Below, piece after piece: positions 18,108 to 26,210 of a DNA stretch of 64,000 bases. Both the position numbers and the translations under genes were made by a program. The notes under the pieces were generated by a model that was given only the letters and a program-made list of their open reading frames with translations, searched no databases and was not told where the DNA came from. Location: positions 1-64,000 of the forward strand of contig JAUJFZ010000006.1 of NCBI GenBank assembly GCA_030441535.1. Reading direction: 5' to 3'. This stretch comes from Betaproteobacteria bacterium LSUCC0117 (GTDB lineage Bacteria; Pseudomonadota; Gammaproteobacteria; Burkholderiales; Burkholderiaceae_C). Numbering within the stretch: the stretch's first letter is position 1; every line of letters starts with the position of its first letter.

Positions 18108-19748
18108 TTAGATTGACTGTTTAGCGCGTTCGCGCAACTGAAATTTTTGAATCTTGCCCGTTGATGTTTTAGGAATGGCCTCAAATCGAATGCCCCTCGG
18201 CACCTTATAGCTCGCCAATTTAGTGCGGCAGTGCGCAATTAAATCAGCGACGGTAACGTTGCTATCGGCTTTTAATTCCACAAAAGCGAGCGGTGTCTCA
18301 CCCCACTTGGTATCCGGCTTTGCAACCACGGCACAGGCCATAACGTCCGGATGGCTGTAGAGCGCGTCTTCGACCTCGATTGAGCTGATGTTTTCACCGC
18401 CGGAGATGATGATATCTTTGCTCCGATCTTTGATCTTCACGTACCGGTCTTGATCCATCACAGCCAGGTCGCCCGTATGGAACCAACCGCCCGCGAAAGC
18501 CGCTTCCGTGGCGTTCGGGTTCTTGAGGTAGCCCTTCATCACGATATTGCCTTTGAACATGATTTCGCCCATGGTCTCGCCATCTGCCGGGCAGACCGCC
18601 ATGGTCTCTGGGTCCATCACGGCCATGCCCTCTTGCAACACATAGCGCACCCCTTGGCGACCATTCAGGCGGAACTGCTCGGCCAATGGTTCAGACGCCC
18701 AGGAGGGCCGCTTCACCGCGACACAGGCAGGCCCATACACTTCTGTCAGTCCATACACGTGCGTGATGTCAAAACCAATCTTGGCCATGCCTTCGATCAT
18801 TGCCGCCGGTGGCGCGGCGCCAGCGACCATGCCGCGCACAGACCAATCGATGCCATCGCGCCACGCATCGGGGGCGTTATAAATTTGGCTTTGTACGATC
18901 GGCGCAGCGCAATAGTGGTCGGCGCGGTGGGCGCGAATATTCGCCAAAATGTGCTCACCATCCACGCGACGAAGGCAGATATGCGTACCGGCTTGCATCG
19001 CAACTGTCCACGGAAAACACCACCCGTTGCAGTGGAACATGGGCAAGGTCCACAGGTAGCGGGGAAAGTGGGGCATTTGCCACGTGGTGACATTACTCAC
19101 GGCGTTCAAGTACGCGCCTCGGTGGTGGGTGACAACCCCCTTCGGGTCGCCGGTGGTGCCGCTGGTGTAGCTGACAGCGATCGCATCCCACTCATTAGCG
19201 GGCCCCTTCAATTCGCCCACGGGGTCGTGCGCAGCCAACCAAGACTCGTACGTGTCGGTGCCAATCAGCTCGCTGGGGCCCGTGTACTCAGCGTCCGCCA
19301 CATCGATGACCAATGGGTGGCGGCCATGCGTCTCCGCCAAGATGTTCAAAGCGGCTCGCATCGTGCTCGAAAACTCGGTGTCGGTGATCACGACTTTGGC
19401 TTCGCAATGATTCATCTGCCAAGCTAACAATGACGAGTCCAGGCGTGTGTTTAGCGTGTTGAGAACTGCATTGATAGCCGGGACCGCGTAATGCACCTCG
19501 ACCATCTCAGGGGTGTTGGGCAGCATGACGCTGACGGTATCACCCCGTTGAACACCAGCGCTTTGTAACGCGGCTGCAAGGCGTGCGGAGCGGTTGCGGG
19601 TTTCAAGCCAGGTGTAGCGACGCTGTCCATGAATGACTGCGGGGAGATCGCCAAAAATTTCTGCGGTCCGTTCCACAAAGCTAACGGGCGACAGGGCTAC
19701 AAAGTTGGCAACGTTGGTGTCTAGATTTTGGTCGTAAATAGAGGTCAT
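18108..19748 (-). CDS. Acyl-CoA synthetase (AMP-forming)
   Basis: ANL-superfamily ligase of 546 aa that activates a carboxylic acid through an acyl-AMP to acyl-CoA. Motifs: P-loop-like YTSGTTGDPKGVV, THVYGLTEVYGP, GWFHTGDLAVMD, IKDRSKDIIISGGENIS, and the C-terminal catalytic Lys in TSTGKIQKF. The ATG at 19748 lies 4 bp after the metY stop and gives the family's N-terminus; an upstream ATG would run into metY. The specific acid is unknown; the family covers fatty and aromatic acids. Confidence 0.9.
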   Translation of the reverse strand: MTSIYDQNLDTNVANFVALSPVSFVERTAEIFGDLPAVIHGQRRYTWLETRNRSARLAAALQSAGVQRGDTVSVMLPNTPEMVEVHYAVPAINAVLNTLNTRLDSSLLAWQMNHCEAKVVITDTEFSSTMRAALNILAETHGRHPLVIDVADAEYTGPSELIGTDTYESWLAAHDPVGELKGPANEWDAIAVSYTSGTTGDPKGVVTHHRGAYLNAVSNVTTWQMPHFPRYLWTLPMFHCNGWCFPWTVAMQAGTHICLRRVDGEHILANIRAHRADHYCAAPIVQSQIYNAPDAWRDGIDWSVRGMVAGAAPPAAMIEGMAKIGFDITHVYGLTEVYGPACVAVKRPSWASEPLAEQFRLNGRQGVRYVLQEGMAVMDPETMAVCPADGETMGEIMFKGNIVMKGYLKNPNATEAAFAGGWFHTGDLAVMDQDRYVKIKDRSKDIIISGGENISSIEVEDALYSHPDVMACAVVAKPDTKWGETPLAFVELKADSNVTVADLIAHCRTKLASYKVPRGIRFEAIPKTSTGKIQKFQLRERAKQSI

Positions 19749-19752
19749 GGTG

Positions 19753-21039
19753 TTATGCCGTGTTCGCGGAGCTGAGCGCTTGATCAATATCCCACAAAAT
19801 GTCATCGATGTGCTCGAGACCGACCGATATGCGCACCATATCAGGGTGCACACCCGCGGCGATTTGTTGCGCTTCGTCCAGTTGTCGGTGCGTTGTGCTT
19901 GCGGGATGACTGATTAAGGTGCGGGTGTCACCAATGTTGACCAGATGGCTCATCATCTGCGCAGCCTCGATAAATCGCACCCCCGCCGACAGGCCGCCCT
20001 TTACACCGAAGGCCAACAAGCCGGATGCACCCGACATCTGGGCGCGCAGCAGCGCGTGTTGCGGGTGCGAGGGGAGGCCGGGATAGTTGACATAGGCCAC
20101 GCGTGGGTCGCTTTCAAGGAACGCCGCAACGGCGAGCGCATTCTCATTGTGTTTCTCCATGCGTAACGGCAGCGTCTCCACGCCCTGCAGTATTTGCCAC
20201 GCACTGGTCGGGCTTAACGCGGCGCCAAAAACGCGCAACGACTCCATGCGGCAGCGCATGGTGAAACCGAAGTCACCAAAGGTTTCATAGAACCTCACAC
20301 CGTGGTAGCCGGGGGAGGGCTCGGTCATACCGGGGAATTTGCCGTTATCCCACGGAAACCGGCCGCTCTCAACAACGACACCGCCCAACGTCGTACCGTG
20401 ACCGCCCAAATATTTGGTCGCTGAATGCACCAAAATATCGGCCCCAAATTGGATCGGATTGCATAAATACGGGGAGGGCACCGTGTTGTCGATCACCAAC
20501 GGTAAGCCGTGCGCGTGGGCAACATCGGCGATGGCCGCGATGTCGAGCACGACCAGACTGGGGTTACCCAAGCTCTCAGCGTAAATCGCCCGGGTATTTG
20601 GCCTGATGGCGGCGGCAAACGCATCCGCGCTGGTGGCGTCCACAAAGGTGGTCTCAATCCCAAACTTTTGAAGGCTCACGGCCAGCATGGTGACCGACCC
20701 GCCATACAACGCACCCGCCGCGACAACGTGGTCGCCAGACTGCAGGATGGTCATGAGAGCCATGGCCTCGGCAGACATACCTGAGGCGCTGGCCACGGCA
20801 GCTCGGCCGCCCTCGAGTGCGGCGACCCGTTCCTCCAACACGGCTACGGTGGGGTTGCTCAAGCGCGAATAGACGTTGCCAAACGTTTGCAAGTTGAACA
20901 GCGAGGCCGCGTGCTCCGCACTGTCGAACACGAAACTGGTCGTTTGGTAGATCGGGAGGGCACGCGCGCCGGTGGCACTGTCTGGAATCTGTCCCGCGTG
21001 AATGGCGAGGGTGGCGGGCTTAAAAATGTGATCAGTCAT
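19753..21039 (-). CDS. metY: O-acetylhomoserine sulfhydrylase MetY
   Basis: PLP enzyme of the Cys/Met metabolism family, 428 aa, the normal MetY length. It joins O-acetylhomoserine with sulphide or methanethiol to give homocysteine or methionine. The PLP-binding lysine lies in HSATKYLGGHG at about 207, and the phosphate-binding segment is GGSVTMLA. The start ATG at 21039 sits 5 bp after the upstream gene stops; a longer frame would overlap that gene. Confidence 0.93.
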   Translation of the reverse strand: MTDHIFKPATLAIHAGQIPDSATGARALPIYQTTSFVFDSAEHAASLFNLQTFGNVYSRLSNPTVAVLEERVAALEGGRAAVASASGMSAEAMALMTILQSGDHVVAAGALYGGSVTMLAVSLQKFGIETTFVDATSADAFAAAIRPNTRAIYAESLGNPSLVVLDIAAIADVAHAHGLPLVIDNTVPSPYLCNPIQFGADILVHSATKYLGGHGTTLGGVVVESGRFPWDNGKFPGMTEPSPGYHGVRFYETFGDFGFTMRCRMESLRVFGAALSPTSAWQILQGVETLPLRMEKHNENALAVAAFLESDPRVAYVNYPGLPSHPQHALLRAQMSGASGLLAFGVKGGLSAGVRFIEAAQMMSHLVNIGDTRTLISHPASTTHRQLDEAQQIAAGVHPDMVRISVGLEHIDDILWDIDQALSSANTA

Positions 21040-21044
21040 GGGCT

Positions 21045-21527
21045 TTAATCGGGACGCAGGGCACGTTTTGCGGAAATAACGCCGGTGTTGACGCCGACCC
21101 AATTCAGACCGCCGAACAACCGGGCATGTTCAATCTTGACGCACCGGTCTTCCACGGCATCACGCTGCTGGGCCGTGAAAAGCAAAGAAGCGGCCTCGTT
21201 ATGCACACCCAGTTGCTGCCACAGGGATTTGGCGCCAATTGCGAGGGCCTCCTCCGCGATGGGCAGTACATCGGCTGTGCGGCGAAATACGTCGACCATG
21301 TCCACGGCAAAGGGAATATCTGACAAACTGGCATAACACCGCTCACTCAAAATGCCAGCGGCGTCACCGGCGTAACGCGGGTTAACAGGCACGATCTTGT
21401 AACCATGGCTTTGCATGTACTTCGCGGCAAAGTAGCTGGGACGATTCCAGTCAGCCGACAACCCGACCACCGCGATGGTGCGGTGTTGGGTCAGGATTCG
21501 ACGCAGTGCGGGGGTGTCAATGGGCAT
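21045..21527 (-). CDS. YccU-type CoA-binding protein
   Basis: Single Rossmann-like CoA-binding domain of 160 aa, with the dinucleotide-type loop AVVGLSADWNRPSY near residue 18, VNPRYAG, and the QLGVHNEAA segment seen in YccU-like proteins related to succinyl-CoA synthetase alpha. It has no catalytic histidine domain. Its role is unknown; it heads the four-gene unit with metY. Its start faces guaA across about 130 bp, which must hold both promoters. Confidence 0.85.
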   Translation of the reverse strand: MPIDTPALRRILTQHRTIAVVGLSADWNRPSYFAAKYMQSHGYKIVPVNPRYAGDAAGILSERCYASLSDIPFAVDMVDVFRRTADVLPIAEEALAIGAKSLWQQLGVHNEAASLLFTAQQRDAVEDRCVKIEHARLFGGLNWVGVNTGVISAKRALRPD

Positions 21528-21656
21528 GGATCGGACGCCTTCTACGTGGTTTCTGGTTGGCAGATGAACAACCGTGCGGGTCCATTCTAAGTGCAGCTAA
21601 GGCCTTAAAATAGCAGATTGCCGGCCTGTTGAGGCGCGGTGCAACCCCCTATGTCT

Positions 21657-23276
21657 ATGTCTCACCAAAAGATCCTCATCCTCGACTTCGGTTCTCAAGT
21701 TACCCAGCTGATTGCACGCCGCGTGCGCGAGGCCCACGTCTATTGCGAGGTTCACCCTTGCGATGTATCGAGCGATTGGGTCAAAGCATTCGCTGCAGAT
21801 GGGATGTTGAAGGGGGTGATTCTGTCTGGCAGTCACGCGAGCGTCTACGAGGAATCGACGGACCGTGCGCCTGACGCCGTATTCGAGTTGGGTACCCCTG
21901 TCTTGGGCATCTGTTACGGCATGCAAACCATGGCCCAACAACTGGGCGGGAAAGTCGCGAGTGGTCAGACACGCGAGTTTGGCTACGCCGAAGTGCGCGC
22001 CCACGGGCACACGCGGTTGCTGAACGACCTTGCGGATTTCACCACCCCCGAAGGACATGGCATGTTGAAGGTTTGGATGAGTCATGGCGACAGGGTAGTC
22101 GACATGCCGCCGGGCTTTAGTGTGATGGCATCGACCCCCAGCTGTCCGATCGCTGGCATGGCCGACGAAACCCGCGGTTACTACGCATTGCAATTTCACC
22201 CGGAAGTGACCCACACCGTGCAGGGCGCTGCCATGTTGCGTCGCTTCGTGCTGGATATCTGTGGCACTTCACCCGACTGGATCATGGGTGACTATGTGAG
22301 TGAAGCCGTCGCACGCATCCGCGAGCAGGTGGGCGACCAAGAGGTTATTTTGGGTTTGTCTGGCGGTGTCGATTCTTCGGTCGCGGCAGCCCTGATTCAC
22401 CGTGCAATTGGCGACCAACTGACCTGCGTCTTCGTTGACCACGGTCTGCTGCGTCTCAATGAGGGCGACATGGTGATGGAAATGTTTGCCGGTAAATTGC
22501 ACGCCCGCGTGATCCGTGTTGATGCCTCCGAGCTATTCCTAGGGCAGTTGGCGGGCGTCGATGACCCCGAGAAAAAGCGCAAGATCATTGGCGGTCTTTT
22601 TGTCGATGTTTTCAAGTCCGAGGCGGCGAAATTAAAGGCGGGTGACGGTGGCCACAAAGGCGCGACCTTCCTCGCCCAAGGCACGATATATCCGGACGTT
22701 ATCGAAAGCGGTGGGGCAAAGAGCAAAAAAGCCGTCACCATCAAGAGCCACCACAACGTGGGCGGCCTACCTGAACAACTGGGGTTGCAGTTGCTTGAGC
22801 CGCTACGGGACCTGTTCAAGGACGAAGTCCGAGAGCTAGGTGTGGCGCTGGGCTTACCGCACGACATGGTGTACCGCCACCCATTCCCAGGCCCCGGACT
22901 GGGCGTACGCATCTTGGGTGAAGTCAAAAAGGAATATGCAGACTTGCTGCGTCAAGCCGATGCCATCTTCATTGAGGAATTACGCAATTTCCGAGATGAA
23001 GCAACGGGTAAAACTTGGTACGAGCTGACCAGTCAAGCCTTCACCGTCTTCTTACCCGTCAAAAGCGTTGGCGTTATGGGGGATGGTCGTACCTATGAGT
23101 ACGTCGTTGCCTTGCGCGCGGTGCAAACCAACGATTTCATGACCGCCGATTGGGCCGAGTTGCCCTACGCGCTACTCAAGAAGACTTCGGGCCGCATCAT
23201 CAACGAAGTGCGCGGTATCAACCGCGTGACGTACGACGTGTCGAGTAAACCGCCAGCGACGATTGAGTGGGAGTAG
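21657..23276 (+). CDS. guaA: GMP synthase (glutamine-hydrolysing)
   Basis: Converts XMP to GMP with glutamine as nitrogen donor; 539 aa from ATG 21657. The class I amidotransferase domain has Cys in GICYGMQTM and His-Glu in QFHPEV. The ATP pyrophosphatase domain has LSGGVDSSVAAAL, and the dimerisation domain ends NRVTYDVSSKPPATIEWE. In-frame GTG 21639 and ATG 21651 are alternatives. A GAGG at 21630-21633 favours 21639, but homologues begin next to KILILDFG. Its last codons are the insertion point of the genomic island; the reading frame and protein end are intact. Confidence 0.97.
   Translation: MSHQKILILDFGSQVTQLIARRVREAHVYCEVHPCDVSSDWVKAFAADGMLKGVILSGSHASVYEESTDRAPDAVFELGTPVLGICYGMQTMAQQLGGKVASGQTREFGYAEVRAHGHTRLLNDLADFTTPEGHGMLKVWMSHGDRVVDMPPGFSVMASTPSCPIAGMADETRGYYALQFHPEVTHTVQGAAMLRRFVLDICGTSPDWIMGDYVSEAVARIREQVGDQEVILGLSGGVDSSVAAALIHRAIGDQLTCVFVDHGLLRLNEGDMVMEMFAGKLHARVIRVDASELFLGQLAGVDDPEKKRKIIGGLFVDVFKSEAAKLKAGDGGHKGATFLAQGTIYPDVIESGGAKSKKAVTIKSHHNVGGLPEQLGLQLLEPLRDLFKDEVRELGVALGLPHDMVYRHPFPGPGLGVRILGEVKKEYADLLRQADAIFIEELRNFRDEATGKTWYELTSQAFTVFLPVKSVGVMGDGRTYEYVVALRAVQTNDFMTADWAELPYALLKKTSGRIINEVRGINRVTYDVSSKPPATIEWE
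23259..23276 (+). repeat. attL: left attachment core within guaA 3' end
   Basis: ACGATTGAGTGGGAGTAG encodes the last residues T-I-E-W-E and the stop of guaA. A second copy at 34429-34446 differs only at two third-codon positions. The 15-bp inner part (23262-23276) has one mismatch. Together they bound the AT-rich island. Confidence 0.85.
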
Positions 23277-23287
23277 TTTTTATAATC

Positions 23288-23400
23288 TAAGTTGTTGATT
23301 TATAAGGGTTTTGTAGTTACACAAAACTTTCACAAATCAAATAAGTTGTTGATTTTATTAGGCGTTGAAATTACAGTTACACGTAAAGCTACACAAAACT
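23288..23400. repeat. Left-end arm-type repeats of the integrase
   Basis: TAAGTTGTTGATTT occurs at 23288-23301 and 23342-23355. AGTTACACAAAA occurs at 23315-23326, with variants AGTTACACGTAA (23375-23386) and GCTACACAAAACT (23388-23400). The exact 12-mer AGTTACACAAAA recurs at the right end (34356-34367). Such clusters next to an att core are the expected arm sites of a tyrosine integrase. Confidence 0.65.
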
Positions 23401-23436
23401 GTAGCTATTCAAAATCGTAAGTAACTTCAACGCCAT

Positions 23437-24738
23437 ATGCCTCTCAAAAAACAGCCACACGAATCCAATGAGATAGCCATATACGACGAAGCCTTAATTT
23501 ACCAAAGAGGTGAATATTGGCAGATGCGTATGTGGTTGGCTAAGGAAAAGAAGTACGCACGTTTTAGTCTGCGTACGAGAAATAGAGACACAGCAGAGGC
23601 TAAAGCTAAGAAGCATTACCACGAGCTAATGGCACAGCAATTAGCGGGTAAAACCTACTTCTCTATGACAGCCAAGCAAGCTGTTGAAGAATTCATTAAG
23701 CAACGCACTAAAGATATGGAAGCGGGCTTAATCGTTAAGGGTAGGCTTGGCACAATCAAAACACACTTAGAGCATTGGCTTAAGTTCATAGGCAAAGACA
23801 CTAAAGTTAAGGAAATGGAACGCACAGACTGCGAAAACTATTTCCACAACCGCACAAAGAACAAGAAGAAGTTGCCCGTTAGTAGAACCACTGTGCTTAA
23901 TGAGCAGAGTAGCATCAACGCAATGATGAGTTGGCTACACAAACGTGGCGAAAGTTATATCGAGGCTTTTGAGTTTAAGAAGTTAGGAAAGATTGACACT
24001 GGCGACGAACGCACAAGGCGTAATACCTTTACGGACGAGGAAATCGTTGCCATAAAGTCCGAGCTTGAGAAATACATAAAGGAAGCCAAAGAAGATTTAA
24101 GCTTGTACGGCAACCTAAACAAAGTCGTCACAAGCTATTACTTGCTGATATCAATCATAACTGGACTGCGTAGGGGAGAACAGTTACAGCTAACTTGGAG
24201 TGACATTAGTTGGATTGAGAAGCAAGTAAAGAGCGAAAGCAATGAGGACGAAGAAGGCGAGACATACAGCTTAGTTAAGATAACTGTTAGGGGTAAAACA
24301 TCCAAAGTAGGTAAGACAAGAAACTTTGTAGTTAAGGATTGGGAGTACTTTGACGAACTGTTTAAATTCCTACATCCACGCTACATAAAGGCACACAAAG
24401 GTGAAAAGAACGCAACACCATTCGGTAAGACGTTAATCTTTAGTGTAGATGGTAAGACACCTCTAACGCCTCGTGTAATCCTTTACCACTTTGATGAAAT
24501 ACTCACACGCTGTGAAATTGATGGTGGTGATGAGCGAGATTTAGTGCCATACAGCTTTCGTCACTACTTCATCACAGATATGATTAACAAGGGTGCTTCT
24601 CCAACGCAAGTGGCTGAGACTTGTGGAACAAGTACGGCACAGATTGAGAAAACCTACTACCACACTACAGAGCGTAAGATGATTGAAAACGCTCTGCCAC
24701 AGTTCTACTACAAAGACGGATTGCTAATTCCTAAGTAA
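23437..24738 (+). CDS. int: Tyrosine-type integrase of the island
   Basis: Site-specific recombinase of 433 aa. The first 90 residues form a DNA arm-binding-like region, then comes a SAM-like core-binding domain (about 85-185), then the catalytic domain. Visible catalytic residues are the first Arg in ITGLRRGEQ (about 245), the HxxR-box Arg in YSFRHYFIT (about 374; the usual first His is replaced), and the nucleophile Tyr in EKTYYH (about 406). Its position beside attL and its orientation away from guaA are typical for guaA-specific integrases. Confidence 0.9.
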   Translation: MPLKKQPHESNEIAIYDEALIYQRGEYWQMRMWLAKEKKYARFSLRTRNRDTAEAKAKKHYHELMAQQLAGKTYFSMTAKQAVEEFIKQRTKDMEAGLIVKGRLGTIKTHLEHWLKFIGKDTKVKEMERTDCENYFHNRTKNKKKLPVSRTTVLNEQSSINAMMSWLHKRGESYIEAFEFKKLGKIDTGDERTRRNTFTDEEIVAIKSELEKYIKEAKEDLSLYGNLNKVVTSYYLLISIITGLRRGEQLQLTWSDISWIEKQVKSESNEDEEGETYSLVKITVRGKTSKVGKTRNFVVKDWEYFDELFKFLHPRYIKAHKGEKNATPFGKTLIFSVDGKTPLTPRVILYHFDEILTRCEIDGGDERDLVPYSFRHYFITDMINKGASPTQVAETCGTSTAQIEKTYYHTTERKMIENALPQFYYKDGLLIPK

Positions 24739-24751
24739 TGGAGAAATGACT

Positions 24752-25054
24752 ATGAAATATAAACAGCCTACAGTTGGTGATAACAAAGTTGTTTATAAAG
24801 GAAAGCGATACTGGATTATTGAGTTAAGTGGCAAAGACAAAATCGAAGGCTTTGGTTCTGATTTCTGCCAGTACATAATGTACGACAAGCTCTACGAAGG
24901 AATACTTGCGACAATCGTAAGAGATGATAAGGGAACACTGACAGCTTCTTTAATGTCACATGTCGAGCTAAGTTATGACTTTCAAGATATGAAAGAGCTT
25001 ATACGGTCAGTTCCTCTACATGCTGATGCTTACTACAAAGCTTGTGGAGGGTAG
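24752..25054 (+). CDS. Hypothetical island protein
   Basis: Unrecognised 100-aa protein, predicted soluble, with alternating strands and aromatic residues (KRYWIIELSGKDKI, FCQYIMYDKLYEG). It follows the integrase by 13 bp. The ATG at 24752 has GGAG 8 bp upstream; the in-frame ATG at 24746 is too close to that site. Its place directly after int suggests an excision or accessory role, but no helix-turn-helix of an Xis type is evident. Confidence 0.6.
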   Translation: MKYKQPTVGDNKVVYKGKRYWIIELSGKDKIEGFGSDFCQYIMYDKLYEGILATIVRDDKGTLTASLMSHVELSYDFQDMKELIRSVPLHADAYYKACGG

Positions 25055-25115
25055 GCAGAGGGTATAGGTAAAAAATCACCAACCCAAAAGCGTAAGTACT
25101 CCACCTAAAAAAACT

Positions 25116-25157
25116 GCGTAGCAATTTTTAAGGGTAGTAAAACCATTTTTGCTATGC
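25116..25157. repeat. Inverted repeat between convergent island genes
   Basis: GCGTAGCAA (25116-25124) pairs with TTGCTATGC (25149-25157), 9 bp with one wobble and a 24-nt loop flanked by T-runs. It sits between the small protein gene ending at 25054 and the proline-rich gene ending at 25183, so it may serve as a weak two-way terminator. Nothing else was seen in this gap. Confidence 0.3.
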
Positions 25158-25182
25158 CTGTCGTCACCACGAACCAGATTTT

Positions 25183-25593
25183 TTATACGCCATTATCACC
25201 GCCAAAAGTGTGCGATTTAACGCCGGAAGACGCATTATTGAGGCGAGACACGGCTCCATTGTAGGGCTGAGATAGGTTCTGCTGACTTGTGGGTAATGCT
25301 GAATTAGGCTGTGACGTAGGTTGGGGGTTGGTGGCTTTCGGCTTGGGCTTAAGTGGGGGTTGGGGTGAGGGTTGCTTGGGCTTAGGTGGGGGTGGTGGAG
25401 TGGGTGGCTTTTTTATAGCCTTACCCATATCAGCCTTACGCTTACGTGGCTTGAGTTTGGCGTTAGCCTTACGCTGTGCTTCGGATCGCTTCTGTTCTTC
25501 CGCTTGCTTTGCGATAGCCGCCCAAGTGTTGTCAATAATCGTACGCAATAAGCCAAGCTGTGCTTCCGCATCCGCAAACTCAAAGAACCTCAT
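25183..25593 (-). CDS. Proline-rich small island protein
   Basis: 136-aa protein in three parts: a helical N-terminus (MRFFEFADAEAQLGLLRTII), a basic Lys/Arg stretch (about 45-60), and a Pro-Lys-Gln rich middle (about 62-95, with PPTPPPPPKPK) leading into a Ser/Asn/Gln tail ending GGDNGV. The proline part is probably extended and unstructured. AAGGAG lies 6 bp before the ATG. I do not recognise the family. It sits downstream of the DUF6641-like gene in the same direction. Confidence 0.6.
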   Translation of the reverse strand: MRFFEFADAEAQLGLLRTIIDNTWAAIAKQAEEQKRSEAQRKANAKLKPRKRKADMGKAIKKPPTPPPPPKPKQPSPQPPLKPKPKATNPQPTSQPNSALPTSQQNLSQPYNGAVSRLNNASSGVKSHTFGGDNGV

Positions 25594-25633
25594 AGTGTCT
25601 CCTTTTCTTTTATTTAGTGAGAAAAGGAAGAAT

Positions 25634-25658
25634 GGGCTGACTTACAATAAGCCAGCCC
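25634..25658 (-). terminator. Hairpin after the DUF6641-like gene
   Basis: On the minus strand a 9-bp stem with one mismatch (GGGCTGGCT / AGTCAGCCC) and a 7-nt loop is followed by ATTCTTCCTTTTC. It lies just past the stop of the DUF6641-like gene and before the proline-rich gene, so it could partly separate their expression. Confidence 0.45.
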
Positions 25659-25666
25659 TTGCTCTG

Positions 25667-26104
25667 TCATTTGCTAAAGCCAGCACGTAGGTTGTCACTG
25701 GCATTGGTAATCGCATCGTCAAGTTCGCCAGCAATTACCGCTTCCTTAAGCATTGACAAAGTAGTCAGCAATTCATCACCAGAGCTAAGTTCAATGGCAT
25801 TCTTCCCCTTAGCAAGCTCCAATGTCTTGCTTCCGTAGCGGACGCTTAGGTTAATCTTGTTCGCTGGCGTTGTCCAAAACCATTCCTTAACACGCTTGGT
25901 AGTCTCTACAGCTACACGTTCACCTTCGGCATTAGTCACATTCTTAATACGCTTTGGAGCGTAAAAACGTCCTTCCTTTTGTGCTGTAGCAAGCTGTAGT
26001 TGTTCTTCAATCTTAGCCGCAAGCTTGTTTCTGCGAACGAGGATAGGGCTAAGGTTACGTTCACGCTTGCTTGCTACAAGTTTCAATTTGGCGATAAAAG
26101 TCAT
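25667..26104 (-). CDS. DUF6641-like island protein
   Basis: 145-aa protein. It has a basic start (MTFIAKLKLVASKRERNLSP), a conserved-looking VRRNKLAAKIEEQL helix, a KRVKEWFWTT segment, VRYGSKTLELAKGKNAIEL, and a helical end with GELDDAI. By memory of similar sequences this matches the DUF6641 group found in phages, plasmids and islands. No function is known. AAGGAA lies about 7 bp before the ATG. It is divergent from the HUH-type gene across a 106-bp promoter region with an inverted repeat. Confidence 0.65.
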   Translation of the reverse strand: MTFIAKLKLVASKRERNLSPILVRRNKLAAKIEEQLQLATAQKEGRFYAPKRIKNVTNAEGERVAVETTKRVKEWFWTTPANKINLSVRYGSKTLELAKGKNAIELSSGDELLTTLSMLKEAVIAGELDDAITNASDNLRAGFSK

Positions 26105-26161
26105 ACAAATTCCTTTTCGTAAAGTGGAATTTGTACTGTAGCTTCAGAACTTATTAAGGAC

Positions 26162-26194
26162 AACCGAAAGGAAAATTTCTCCAATCCTTTGGTT
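26162..26194. promoter_or_regulatory. Inverted repeat in divergent promoter of the HUH-type gene
   Basis: AACCGAAAGGA (26162-26172) and TCCTTTGGTT (26185-26194) form a 10-bp stem with one bulged G, immediately upstream of a TATAAA at 26198-26203. The TATAAA is placed so that transcription would begin at or next to the ATG at 26211. It could be an operator or part of an origin. The 8-mer TCCTTTGG recurs at the end of the HUH-type gene. Confidence 0.4.
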
Positions 26195-26210
26195 TCGTAT
26201 AAATAATAGT

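Noticed and set aside
18450..19427. A 325-codon open frame on the plus strand inside the acyl-CoA synthetase gene
   Set aside because: It lies fully antisense to a clear ANL-family gene, has histidine/arginine-rich composition typical of shadow frames in GC-rich DNA, and resembles no family.
17311..21039. DMSP demethylation-type cluster (DmdB/DmdD with MetY capturing methanethiol)
   Set aside because: The crotonase lacks both catalytic glutamates and matches the ECHDC3 pattern, and no acyl-CoA dehydrogenase or demethylase gene is nearby.
21597..22214. A 205-codon minus-strand frame opposite guaA
   Set aside because: Antisense to the highly conserved amidotransferase domain of GMP synthase; no start signal or family.
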